Shown piece by piece: positions 1 to 5,510 of a DNA stretch of 5,869 nt. Numbering within the stretch: the stretch's first letter is position 1; each line of letters starts with the position of its first letter. The translations under genes were made by a program, and so were the position numbers. Source of the stretch: an uncultured Corynebacterium sp. (GTDB taxonomy: Bacteria; Actinomycetota; Actinomycetes; Mycobacteriales; Mycobacteriaceae); NCBI GenBank assembly GCA_943908385.1, contig CALTTF010000097.1:1-5869 (forward strand). Reading direction: 5' to 3'. The notes under the pieces are model-generated. The model made no database searches. It worked only from the letters and a program-made list of their open reading frames with translations, and was not told where the DNA came from.

Positions 1-812
1 GCATCTCGAAGCAGCTCATGCCCATCTACGACAAGCCGATGATCTACTACCCGCTGTCCACGCTGATCAGCGCGGGGATTCGGGAGATTTTGATCATCAC
101 CACGCCGGAGGACCAGGACGCGTTCAAGCGCTTGCTTGGCGACGGCTCCTCCTGGGGCCTCATGCTCGACTACGCCGTCCAGCCCTCCCCCGACGGTCTG
201 GCCCAGGCGTTCATCATCGGCGAGGACTTCATCGGCGACGACTCTGTGGCACTCGTCCTCGGCGACAATATCTTCGACGGCGCCGAACTGGCGCGACTGA
301 TGGGCGAAGCGTACGACCCCGCCGGCGGCGCCATCTTCGCCTACGAAGTCTCCGATCCGGAGCGCTACGGCGTGGTCAGCTTCGACGAGCACGGCACCGC
401 CACCGCCATCGAGGAGAAGCCTGCCGACCCGCAGTCCAATTTCGCGGTGGTGGGCCTGTACTTCTACGACAACGACGTGGTGGACATCGCGAAGACCATC
501 ACCCCGTCGGAGCGCGGCGAACTCGAGATCACGAGTGTCAACGAGGCCTACCTGCGTCGCGGCGACCTCAAAGTCCACCGCCTGCACCGCGGCGATGTAT
601 GGCTGGACACTGGGACCATCGACTCGATGAGCGAGGCGAGCGCGTATGTCGAGGTTATCCAGAAGCGCACCGGCACCGTCATCGGCTCCCCCGAAGTCGC
701 GGCGTTCCGCGAAGGCTTCATCGACGCCGCCGCCCTAGAGCACCTCGCCGAGCCGATGCTGAAATCCGGCTACGGCCAGTACCTCCTCGACGCAGCTAGG
801 GAGCGCCCATGA
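1..812 (+). CDS. rmlA: Glucose-1-phosphate thymidylyltransferase (RmlA/RfbA), 5' end missing
   Basis: This enzyme joins dTTP and glucose-1-phosphate to give dTDP-glucose, the first step of cytosolic dTDP-L-rhamnose synthesis. In mycolata rhamnose is needed for the linker between peptidoglycan and arabinogalactan. The reading frame is open from the window edge (complete codons from base 3), so the gene starts upstream. The first visible residues ISKQLMPIYDKPMIYYPLST are the conserved RmlA segment that normally follows the G-rich nucleotide-binding loop, so roughly 20-25 N-terminal residues are missing. Counting from the Met at base 18, VLGDNIFDG (about 80-88) and WLDTG (195-199) hold the two Asp residues expected to bind Mg2+; EEKP lies between them and RGELEITSVNEAYL is also typical. 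The C-terminus ends normally and overlaps the next gene by four bases. The Met at base 18 is internal and not the start. Identification is strong; an RmlA paralogue for another dTDP-sugar is the only real alternative. Confidence 0.95.
   Translation, partial: ISKQLMPIYDKPMIYYPLSTLISAGIREILIITTPEDQDAFKRLLGDGSSWGLMLDYAVQPSPDGLAQAFIIGEDFIGDDSVALVLGDNIFDGAELARLMGEAYDPAGGAIFAYEVSDPERYGVVSFDEHGTATAIEEKPADPQSNFAVVGLYFYDNDVVDIAKTITPSERGELEITSVNEAYLRRGDLKVHRLHRGDVWLDTGTIDSMSEASAYVEVIQKRTGTVIGSPEVAAFREGFIDAAALEHLAEPMLKSGYGQYLLDAARERP
798..803 (+). promoter_or_regulatory. Ribosome binding site of the first glycosyltransferase gene
   Basis: AGGGAG lies five bases before the ATG at 809, inside the last codons of rmlA. 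With the ATGA stop/start overlap (809-812) it fixes this start and suggests translational coupling. The next in-frame Met (residue 32) falls inside a conserved beta strand, so it is not a plausible start. Confidence 0.75.
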
Positions 813-1675
813 CCAGCACTCCCAGTAAGCAGCCTGACCCGCAGTCCGGCCAGCAGCGGGGCCCACAGCCCGACCTACGCCCCGGCGCGGTCACCGTCCT
901 CATGTCGGTCTACCGCAACACCGCGGCCGACGAACTCGAGCACGCCTTGGACAGCATCGATTCCCAGACACGCCCGCCGGAGCGGGTGCTGGTGGTGAGG
1001 GACGGACCGGTGGGAGGGGACGTCGATAAGCTTCTTGCGTCTGTGGACACCGTGACGTTGCCTGACAACCGGGGGCTCGGCACCGCGTTGCGCGAAGGGC
1101 TGGCGGCGGTGGACACGGAATTCGTCGCGCGGCTCGACTCGGACGACGCCGCGTACCCGGAGCGCCTGGAAAAGCAGCTCGCGTTCATGGCCGCGCACCC
1201 CGAGATCGCTGTGCTGGGAACCGCGATGCAGGAATTCGACGGCGACACCCTCGGCGGCGTCCGGCGACTGCCTGAGACCCACGACGCGATCGCGCGGTAC
1301 GCGAGAATCAACTCGCCGATGAACCACCCGTCCGTGCTCATGCGCACAGCCGACGTGCGCGCAGTCGGCGGCTACCGCCCCATGCACAACATGGAGGACT
1401 ATGACCTGTGGGCGCGGCTCATCGCCGGCGGGAAGAAGCTGCACAACCTGCCGGAACCGCTGACCTACTTCCGCGTGAACGACGCCCAGATGAAGCGCCG
1501 CACCACGCCCGAGACGCGCCGCGCCGAACGCGCCATGCAGCGCGCGCTCGTGAGCTACGGGCTGGTGTCGCGGCCGCGCGCCGCCGCGAATTACGCCGTG
1601 CGCAACCTCTACCGCGCCCTCCCTCTGGGGGCGATGCGGCGCGTGTACTCCCGCCTGTTCCACCGCGGGGACTAG
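809..1675 (+). CDS. Family 2 glycosyltransferase, AmsE-like
   Basis: This is a GT-A fold glycosyltransferase of 288 residues, presumably acting at the inner face of the membrane on a nucleotide-sugar donor. After a disordered Gln/Pro-rich leader (residues 2-26), the family motifs appear in order: VLMSVYRN (30-37), an SIDSQTRPPE segment (49-58), VVRDGP (62-67), NRGLGTAL (87-94), the metal-binding DSDD (110-113) followed by PERLEKQ, HPEIAVLG (130-137), NHPSVLMR (172-179), GGY (187-189) and the acceptor-side EDYDLW (196-201). This order matches AmsE-type enzymes of exopolysaccharide and capsule synthesis. The basic C-terminal tail (about 235-288, rich in Arg) has no clear membrane span but may bind the membrane surface. 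The start overlaps the rmlA stop, so rhamnose or another envelope sugar is a reasonable donor, but that rests on context only. It does not look like WbbL. Donor and acceptor cannot be named from sequence. Confidence 0.88.
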   Translation: MTSTPSKQPDPQSGQQRGPQPDLRPGAVTVLMSVYRNTAADELEHALDSIDSQTRPPERVLVVRDGPVGGDVDKLLASVDTVTLPDNRGLGTALREGLAAVDTEFVARLDSDDAAYPERLEKQLAFMAAHPEIAVLGTAMQEFDGDTLGGVRRLPETHDAIARYARINSPMNHPSVLMRTADVRAVGGYRPMHNMEDYDLWARLIAGGKKLHNLPEPLTYFRVNDAQMKRRTTPETRRAERAMQRALVSYGLVSRPRAAANYAVRNLYRALPLGAMRRVYSRLFHRGD

Positions 1676-1685
1676 AGTCTCGTTC
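1673..1685 (+). promoter_or_regulatory. Possible leaderless -10 promoter before the second glycosyltransferase
   Basis: TAGAGT (1673-1678) fits the actinobacterial TANNNT -10 box, and seven bases separate it from the ATG at 1686. Transcription would then begin at or next to the A of the start codon. No Shine-Dalgarno sequence stands at normal distance; the nearest purine run, GGGGA, ends about 14 bases upstream. The T-A-G of the box is also the stop codon of the preceding gene. No clear -35 element is visible, so this is a moderate call. Confidence 0.45.
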
Positions 1686-2387
1686 ATGACTCAGCAGCGA
1701 CCTTTCGACGACACCTGGCTCGTCGTTCCCTGCTACAACGAAGGCCCCGTCATCGGGGACGTGCTGCGCAACGCGCTGCAGACATTCCCCAATATCGTCG
1801 CGGTCAACGACGGCTCCGCCGACAACTCCGCCACCGAGATCCACGCGGCGGGCGCGCACCTGGTCGACCACCCGGTCAACCTGGGCCAGGGCGCGGCGAT
1901 CCAGACGGGAGTGGAATACGCGCGGGCGCAGCCGGGTGCGCGCTACTTCGTCACTTTCGACGCCGACGGGCAGCACCAGGTCAAAGATGTCGTGCGCATG
2001 GTGGAAAGGCTGAGGACGGAGCCGGTGGACATCGTCGTCGGCACGCGCTTTGCCGACGGCTCCGGAACCGACAATGTCCCGTGGATCAAGCGCGTTGTGC
2101 TCAAAACCGTTGTGTTTCTGTCGCCACGCAGCCGCAAGCTCGGGCTTACCGACGCCCACAACGGTCTGCGCGCCTTCAACGCCAAGGTCGCCGCGGAGAT
2201 GAATATCCGCATGAACGGGATGTCGCACGCCTCCGAGATTGTCGCCATGATGGACAGGATGAACTGGCGCGTCGCCGAGGAACCCGTCGACATCCTCTAC
2301 ACCGACTACTCCATGTCGAAAGGCCAGTCGCTGGTCAACGGCGTGAATATTCTCGCCGACGGACTCGTCGCCAGGAGGCTCCCATGA
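1686..2387 (+). CDS. Family 2 glycosyltransferase, polyprenyl-phosphate sugar synthase type (DPM1-like)
   Basis: This 233-residue protein belongs to the DPM1/polyprenyl-phosphate glycosyltransferase branch of GT2, which moves a sugar from a nucleotide to polyprenyl phosphate on the cytosolic side of the membrane. Motifs seen are VPCYNE (14-19), NDGSAD (41-46, Asn where DDGS is common), NLGQGAA (65-71), the metal-binding DADGQH (92-97), GTRF (119-122) and the acceptor-loop segment LTDAHNGLRAF (154-164). There is no C-terminal membrane domain, so this is the short soluble form, which usually needs a membrane partner; the overlapping DUF2304 gene downstream could supply it. The organisation recalls M. 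tuberculosis Rv3631/Rv3632, as I remember it a polyprenyl-phosphate galactosamine synthase and a small stimulating membrane protein. The sugar here is unknown; proximity to rmlA makes rhamnose worth considering. The start at 1686 follows the previous gene by ten bases, and VPCYNE sits at the normal distance from it. Confidence 0.88.
   Translation: MTQQRPFDDTWLVVPCYNEGPVIGDVLRNALQTFPNIVAVNDGSADNSATEIHAAGAHLVDHPVNLGQGAAIQTGVEYARAQPGARYFVTFDADGQHQVKDVVRMVERLRTEPVDIVVGTRFADGSGTDNVPWIKRVVLKTVVFLSPRSRKLGLTDAHNGLRAFNAKVAAEMNIRMNGMSHASEIVAMMDRMNWRVAEEPVDILYTDYSMSKGQSLVNGVNILADGLVARRLP
2373..2378 (+). promoter_or_regulatory. Strong ribosome binding site of the DUF2304 gene
   Basis: AGGAGG lies five bases before the ATG at 2384, within the last codons of the glycosyltransferase. 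With the ATGA overlap (2384-2387) this sets the start of the small membrane protein and predicts coupled translation at a fixed ratio with the enzyme. The frame is open further upstream, but that part lies inside the glycosyltransferase gene and is not used. Confidence 0.85.
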
Positions 2388-2812
2388 TCCAGATCCTGCT
2401 GCTGCTCGCCGCCTTCGCGCTGGTGCTGTACTTCTTCACCAACCGCAAAAAAGCCAACGCGAAGGCGTGGGTGAAGATCGGCTTCGTCGTCCTGGTCGTC
2501 GCGGCTGTGTGGGCGATCCTGCGCCCCGACGACGTCACCGTCGTGGCGAACTGGCTCGGTGTCGCACGCGGCACCGACTTGATGCTGTACACGCTCATCA
2601 TCGCCTTCTTCTTCACCACCCTGTCCACCTGGGTGCGGTTCCGCGAACAGGAGCTGCGGTATGCGCGGCTCGCGCGGGCGGTGGCGCTGCAGAATGCGGT
2701 CCCGCCGGAGCCGCAGGCGGCACGGACAGCTGGCGCGCACATGCCCAGCGCATCCGGCGCGTCGGGCGCGGCCGACGAGACACGTCGCACACAGGCCCGA
2801 GACGAGGACTAG
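2384..2812 (+). CDS. DUF2304 family small membrane protein
   Basis: The protein has 142 residues. Hydrophobic segments lie at about 2-18, 30-46 and 65-82, followed by a charged helix (85-103, RFREQELRYARLARAVALQ) and an Ala/Pro/Thr-rich, probably disordered tail ending in acidic residues. The LGVARGTDLMLY segment (58-69) between the second and third hydrophobic stretches is the signature I recognise for DUF2304, a family often found beside DPM1-like glycosyltransferases. It has no catalytic motif. The four-base overlap and excellent ribosome binding site tie its production to the preceding enzyme. I infer that it anchors or stimulates that enzyme in the membrane, much as DPM2/DPM3 do for eukaryotic DPM1 and as reported for mycobacterial Rv3632. 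Family assignment is fairly sure; the role is inference. Confidence 0.82.
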   Translation: MIQILLLLAAFALVLYFFTNRKKANAKAWVKIGFVVLVVAAVWAILRPDDVTVVANWLGVARGTDLMLYTLIIAFFFTTLSTWVRFREQELRYARLARAVALQNAVPPEPQAARTAGAHMPSASGASGAADETRRTQARDED

Positions 2813-2825
2813 CACTCCATCGGAC

Positions 2826-2839
2826 TAAACTCGGTGCCC
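2826..2839 (+). promoter_or_regulatory. Probable leaderless promoter of the thioredoxin-like gene
   Basis: TAAACT (2826-2831) is a good TANNNT -10 box in the 27-base gap after the DUF2304 gene. Eight bases follow before the ATG at 2840, which suits transcription starting at the start codon. There is no Shine-Dalgarno sequence in the gap and no evident -35 box. This arrangement favours ATG 2840 over the in-frame GTG at 2834, which would lie ahead of the likely transcript start. Confidence 0.55.
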
Positions 2840-3721
2840 ATGAGCACGAAGTCTGCCGATTCCACCAAAGACAACGAGAAGAACCGCGGCGGGACGAAGG
2901 TCCCGCCCCTGATGTGGGCTTTCGCCGCGGTGCTGGCGCTGGGCGCGGGCGTCGGCGGCTTCATCGCAGGCGAGAACTACGGCTACGACCGCGCGGTGGA
3001 CGCGCTGGCTGCAGGCGACCTGCCGGAGAAGGAGAACTCGGCTCCCGTGACGGAGATTCCCAAGGACGCCAAGCCGGGCACCGATTTCGCGGAGCCGGAA
3101 GCGAGCGAGGAGGCCGCACTGATCCACGGCCCGGGCTCGGAGATCACGTCGCGGCAGGACATCTCGAATTCGGCGCGCCGCGACCCGAATGACCCGTTCG
3201 CGGTGGGTGCCGTGGATGCGCCGGTGGTGATCGCGGAGTTCACGGACTGGGATTGTCCGTTCTGCATCCGCCACGCGAAGGAGACGGAGCCGGAGTTGAT
3301 CAAGGAGTACGTGGACACCGGCTACGTGCGCATCGAGTGGAACGACATGCCGATCAACGGCGACGCGGCGCACGCTGCGGCGCGTGCGGGCCGCGCGGCG
3401 GCGGAGCAGGGCAAGTTCGCGGAATACAAGGAGGCGTATTTCGCCGAAGCCGGCCAGGTGGAGGGCCACCCGGGGTACGGCATCGAGGATTTCGTGCGGT
3501 TCGCGGAGGCGGCGGGAGTGCCGGACATCGATAAGTTCCGCGAGGACGCGGAGAGCGACAAGTACGACGACGCGATCGCGGAGGCCCTCGATTACGCGCA
3601 GGGCCTGGGCATCACGGGCACGCCGGGATTCATCGTCAACGACGAGTTCATCGGCGGCGCGCTGCCCGTCGAGGACTTCCGCAAGGTCATCAACGGCGAG
3701 CTGCAGAAAACGACGAGCTAG
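2840..3721 (+). CDS. Membrane-anchored DsbA/Thioredoxin_4-type thiol-disulfide oxidoreductase
   Basis: The protein has 293 residues from ATG 2840 (295 if GTG 2834 is used). A short polar N-terminus with Lys/Arg is followed by one hydrophobic segment at about 23-43, read as an uncleaved signal anchor that places the rest outside the membrane. Residues 45-118 form an acidic, Glu/Pro/Ala-rich linker without predicted fold. The catalytic domain begins near 119: PVVIAEFTDWDCPFCIRH carries the CPFC redox motif (Cys139, Cys142), then a helical insertion, then the cis-proline loop GTPGF (Thr261-Pro262) and the closing VNDEFIGGALP strand-turn. This order is typical of DsbA-like Thioredoxin_4 proteins. 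Likely role: forming, reducing or isomerising disulfides in exported proteins; direction cannot be read from sequence. It appears different from the corynebacterial oxidase MdbA, whose active site I recall as CPHC. No VKOR or DsbB partner is in the window. Its own promoter suggests it is not strictly part of the sugar operon. Confidence 0.9.
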   Translation: MSTKSADSTKDNEKNRGGTKVPPLMWAFAAVLALGAGVGGFIAGENYGYDRAVDALAAGDLPEKENSAPVTEIPKDAKPGTDFAEPEASEEAALIHGPGSEITSRQDISNSARRDPNDPFAVGAVDAPVVIAEFTDWDCPFCIRHAKETEPELIKEYVDTGYVRIEWNDMPINGDAAHAAARAGRAAAEQGKFAEYKEAYFAEAGQVEGHPGYGIEDFVRFAEAAGVPDIDKFREDAESDKYDDAIAEALDYAQGLGITGTPGFIVNDEFIGGALPVEDFRKVINGELQKTTS

Positions 3722-3736
3722 CGCGCTTATCGACGA
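3722..3736. other. Convergent gene junction without visible terminator
   Basis: Only 15 bases separate the plus-strand stop codon (3719-3721) from the minus-strand stop codon (3737-3739). I find no GC-rich hairpin followed by a T run in either direction here or in the flanking gene ends. Short palindromes (GCTAGC at 3717-3722, ACTAGT at 3736-3741) are too small to terminate transcription. Rho-dependent or overlapping termination is likely. Confidence 0.6.
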
Positions 3737-4357
3737 CTAGTAGCCGCGGCGGATCCACTCCTCGAGGTGCGGGGCCTCGTCGCCGACGGTGGTGCTGTCG
3801 CCGTGGCCGGTGCGCACGACGGTCTCAGGCGGCAGGTCCAGCACCGACTTCTGCAGCGACTCGATGATGGTGTCGAAGGACGAGAAGCTGCGTCCCGTCG
3901 CACCGGGGCCGCCCTGGAAGAGGGTGTCGCCGGAGAAGAGCTCGCCGGCTTCCTCGGCGTAGAGGACGACGGAGCCGGGCGAGTGGCCGGGGGTGGACAG
4001 CACCTTGAGTTCGGTGCCCGCGATGTGGAAGACCTGGCCGTCGGAAAGCGGCTCGAAGGGCTCTTTAGGGTTCGCCTCGCCCCAGAGCATGTCGTCGCCG
4101 GGGTGGAGGTAGACGGGGGCGTCGACAAGCTTGCTTAAGAGGGGTGCGGCGTCGACGTGGTCGTTGTGGCCGTGTGTCGCGATGATGCCCGCGACCTTGC
4201 GGTCCCCCACCACCTTCGCGATGGCTTCGGCGTCGTGCGCGGCGTCGATGATGAGGACCTCGGAGTCGTCGCCGACGATCCAAACATTGTTGTCCACCTC
4301 CCATTCGCCGCCGTCGAGCTTGAACAGGCCGGAGGTGACTACGTTCTCGATCTTCAT
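3737..4357 (-). CDS. Metallo-beta-lactamase-fold hydrolase, glyoxalase II-like, probable S-formylmycothiol hydrolase
   Basis: The protein has 206 residues, a single MBL domain of glyoxalase II-like size without the extra C-terminal domain of true glyoxalase II. Metal ligands are all visible: THGHNDH (His62, His64, Asp66, His67), GH at 124-125 in STPGHSPGS, Asp144 in FSGDTLF and His185 in RTGHGD. It is cytosolic, with no signal peptide. The gene starts 12 bases after the mscR stop, with a ribosome binding site overlapping that stop, so both enzymes come from one transcript. MscR produces S-formylmycothiol, a thioester, and thioester hydrolysis is a core reaction of this fold. I therefore infer that it releases formate and regenerates mycothiol. 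The same pairing is, to my recollection, seen in M. tuberculosis (Rv2259-Rv2260). Alternatives are a broader mycothiol-thioester hydrolase or a lactoylmycothiol glyoxalase. Fold is certain; substrate is inferred. Confidence 0.9.
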   Translation of the reverse strand: MKIENVVTSGLFKLDGGEWEVDNNVWIVGDDSEVLIIDAAHDAEAIAKVVGDRKVAGIIATHGHNDHVDAAPLLSKLVDAPVYLHPGDDMLWGEANPKEPFEPLSDGQVFHIAGTELKVLSTPGHSPGSVVLYAEEAGELFSGDTLFQGGPGATGRSFSSFDTIIESLQKSVLDLPPETVVRTGHGDSTTVGDEAPHLEEWIRRGY

Positions 4358-4365
4358 GGAGTGTG

Positions 4366-4371
4366 CTCCTT
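4366..4371 (-). promoter_or_regulatory. Ribosome binding site of the MBL hydrolase overlapping the mscR stop codon
   Basis: On the minus strand the sequence reads TAAGGAG: the mscR stop TAA (4372-4370) runs into AAGGAG (4371-4366), eight bases before the ATG at 4357-4355. A ribosome ending mscR is therefore placed on the start site of the hydrolase, which supports the chosen start and coupling of the two genes. Confidence 0.85.
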
Positions 4372-5485
4372 AGAGTTCGACGACAGAGCGCAGCACGTCG
4401 CCCTGCTTCATCTTGGTGAATGCGCTTTCGATGTCGCCCAGGCCGATGCGCTCGGAAACGAATTCACCGAGCGGGAATCGGCCGTCCAGATGCAGGTCGA
4501 CGTAGGTCGGGAAATCGCGTTCCGGCAGGCAGTCGCCGTACCAGGCGGGCTTGATGGAGCCGCCGCGGGCGTAGAGGTCGATGGCGGGGATGTCCACGTG
4601 GTCGGTCTGGTTGGGCACGCCGACCATGACCATGCGTCCGGCGAGGTCGCGGGAGTAGAACGCCTGGCGCCAGGTGGGCTGGATGCCGACGGCGTCGATG
4701 GTCACGTCGGGGCCAAACCCGCCGGTGAGCTCGCGGACGCGGTCGATGACCTCGTCTTCGCCCATGTCCTTGCTGCAGATCGCGTCGGTCGCGCCGAATG
4801 TCGCGGCCGCATCACATTTGCGCTTATCGAGGTCCACCGCGATCACCTTCCGCGCCCCCGCCAGGGCCGCACCCGCGACGGCAGCCAGCCCCACTCCGCC
4901 GAGACCGAAAACGGCCACGGTTTCACCGCGCTGGATATCGCCGGTATTCACCGCGGCACCGAGGCCGGCCATGATGCCGCAGCCGAGAAGACCTGCGGCA
5001 GCCGGGTCCTCGTCAGGGTTGACCTTGGTGCACTGCTTTTCGTGCACGAGGGTCTTCTCGGCGAACGAGCCGATGCCGAGGGCGGGGGTCAAGGGGGTGC
5101 CGTCGATAAGCGTCATGCCTGCAGACGCGTTGTGCGTGTCGAAGCAATTCTTCGTGTCTCCCTTGCGGCACGCGCGGCACTCGCCGCACACTGCGCGCCA
5201 GTTGAGGACGACGAAATCGCCCGGCTCAACGTGCGTGACGTCCTCGCCGACGGTCTCGACGGTGCCGGCCGTCTCGTGGCCGAGGAGGAACGGGAACGCG
5301 TCCTCGATATCGCCGTCGCGGTACGCGAGGTCCGTGTGGCACACGCCGGTGGCCTGGACCTTGACCACGACGTCGTTCGGGCCCGGCGCGGGGATCACGA
5401 TGTCCGCGATCTCCACGTCCGCGCCCTTCTCACGGGCGATGACGCCCTTGACTGTTTGCTCGGTCTGTTGCTCGTTATTCGTCAT
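4370..5485 (-). CDS. mscR: S-(hydroxymethyl)mycothiol dehydrogenase (mycothiol-dependent formaldehyde dehydrogenase)
   Basis: This zinc-dependent medium-chain dehydrogenase has 371 residues. It oxidises the spontaneous adduct of formaldehyde and mycothiol to S-formylmycothiol with NAD+, in the cytosol; the family also reduces S-nitrosomycothiol. Catalytic zinc ligands are Cys49 (GVCHTDL), His70-Glu71 (LLGHE) and Cys169 (LLGCG). The structural zinc site is Cys100, Cys103, Cys106 and Cys114, flanked by NWRAVCGECRACRKGD. The Rossmann motif GLGGVG (194-199) ends in Asp218 (IAVDLDK), fitting NAD+ preference. FYSRDLAGRMVMVGVP, KPAWYGDCLPERDFP and RFPLGEFVSERIGL agree closely with remembered mycobacterial MscR (Rv2259), far better than with general alcohol dehydrogenases. 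The N-terminus carries about ten extra polar residues (TNNEQQTEQ). The downstream hydrolase overlaps its control signals and probably completes the pathway. Equivalent genes are also named adhE or fadH in corynebacteria. Confidence 0.95.
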   Translation of the reverse strand: MTNNEQQTEQTVKGVIAREKGADVEIADIVIPAPGPNDVVVKVQATGVCHTDLAYRDGDIEDAFPFLLGHETAGTVETVGEDVTHVEPGDFVVLNWRAVCGECRACRKGDTKNCFDTHNASAGMTLIDGTPLTPALGIGSFAEKTLVHEKQCTKVNPDEDPAAAGLLGCGIMAGLGAAVNTGDIQRGETVAVFGLGGVGLAAVAGAALAGARKVIAVDLDKRKCDAAATFGATDAICSKDMGEDEVIDRVRELTGGFGPDVTIDAVGIQPTWRQAFYSRDLAGRMVMVGVPNQTDHVDIPAIDLYARGGSIKPAWYGDCLPERDFPTYVDLHLDGRFPLGEFVSERIGLGDIESAFTKMKQGDVLRSVVEL

Positions 5486-5498
5486 GCCCCCGAGCGTA
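5486..5498 (-). promoter_or_regulatory. Probable leaderless promoter of mscR
   Basis: Read on the minus strand, TACGCT (5498-5493) matches the TANNNT -10 box and is followed by seven bases, then the ATG at 5485-5483. The run of G directly before the ATG is too close to act as a ribosome binding site, so a leaderless transcript is the simplest reading. The whole gap to the preceding gene is only 25 bases. No -35 box or operator palindrome is evident, so any formaldehyde response is not visible here. Confidence 0.5.
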
Positions 5499-5510
5499 GG
5501 GAAATCTGTG

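Noticed and set aside
875..1687. A 270-codon open frame on the minus strand across the first glycosyltransferase
   Set aside because: The product is His/Arg/Val-rich low-complexity sequence typical of antisense shadows in high-GC DNA, and the opposite frame has clear GT2 motifs.
1792..1830. NDGS in place of DDGS in the second glycosyltransferase as a sign of inactivation
   Set aside because: Asn at this place is common in polyprenyl-phosphate sugar synthases, and all other motifs, including DADGQH, are intact.
1419..2228. A 269-codon minus-strand frame spanning both glycosyltransferase genes
   Set aside because: It crosses the junction of two well-supported genes, has an Arg/Ser/Ala-rich C-terminal end and shows no family motif.
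2081..2383. Upstream extension of the DUF2304 frame from a Met at 2081
   Set aside because: This part lies entirely within the glycosyltransferase gene and reads as Arg-rich nonsense; the hydrophobic protein with a perfect ribosome binding site begins at 2384.
2825..3469. A 214-codon minus-strand frame opposite the thioredoxin-like gene
   Set aside because: Arg/Leu-rich shadow; the plus strand carries the CPFC and cis-Pro motifs.
3711..3740. Direct repeat CGACGAGCTAG / CGACGACTAG around the convergent junction
   Set aside because: Only two imperfect copies, both made of ordinary gene-end codons and stop signals; no sign of an attachment site or duplicated insertion target.
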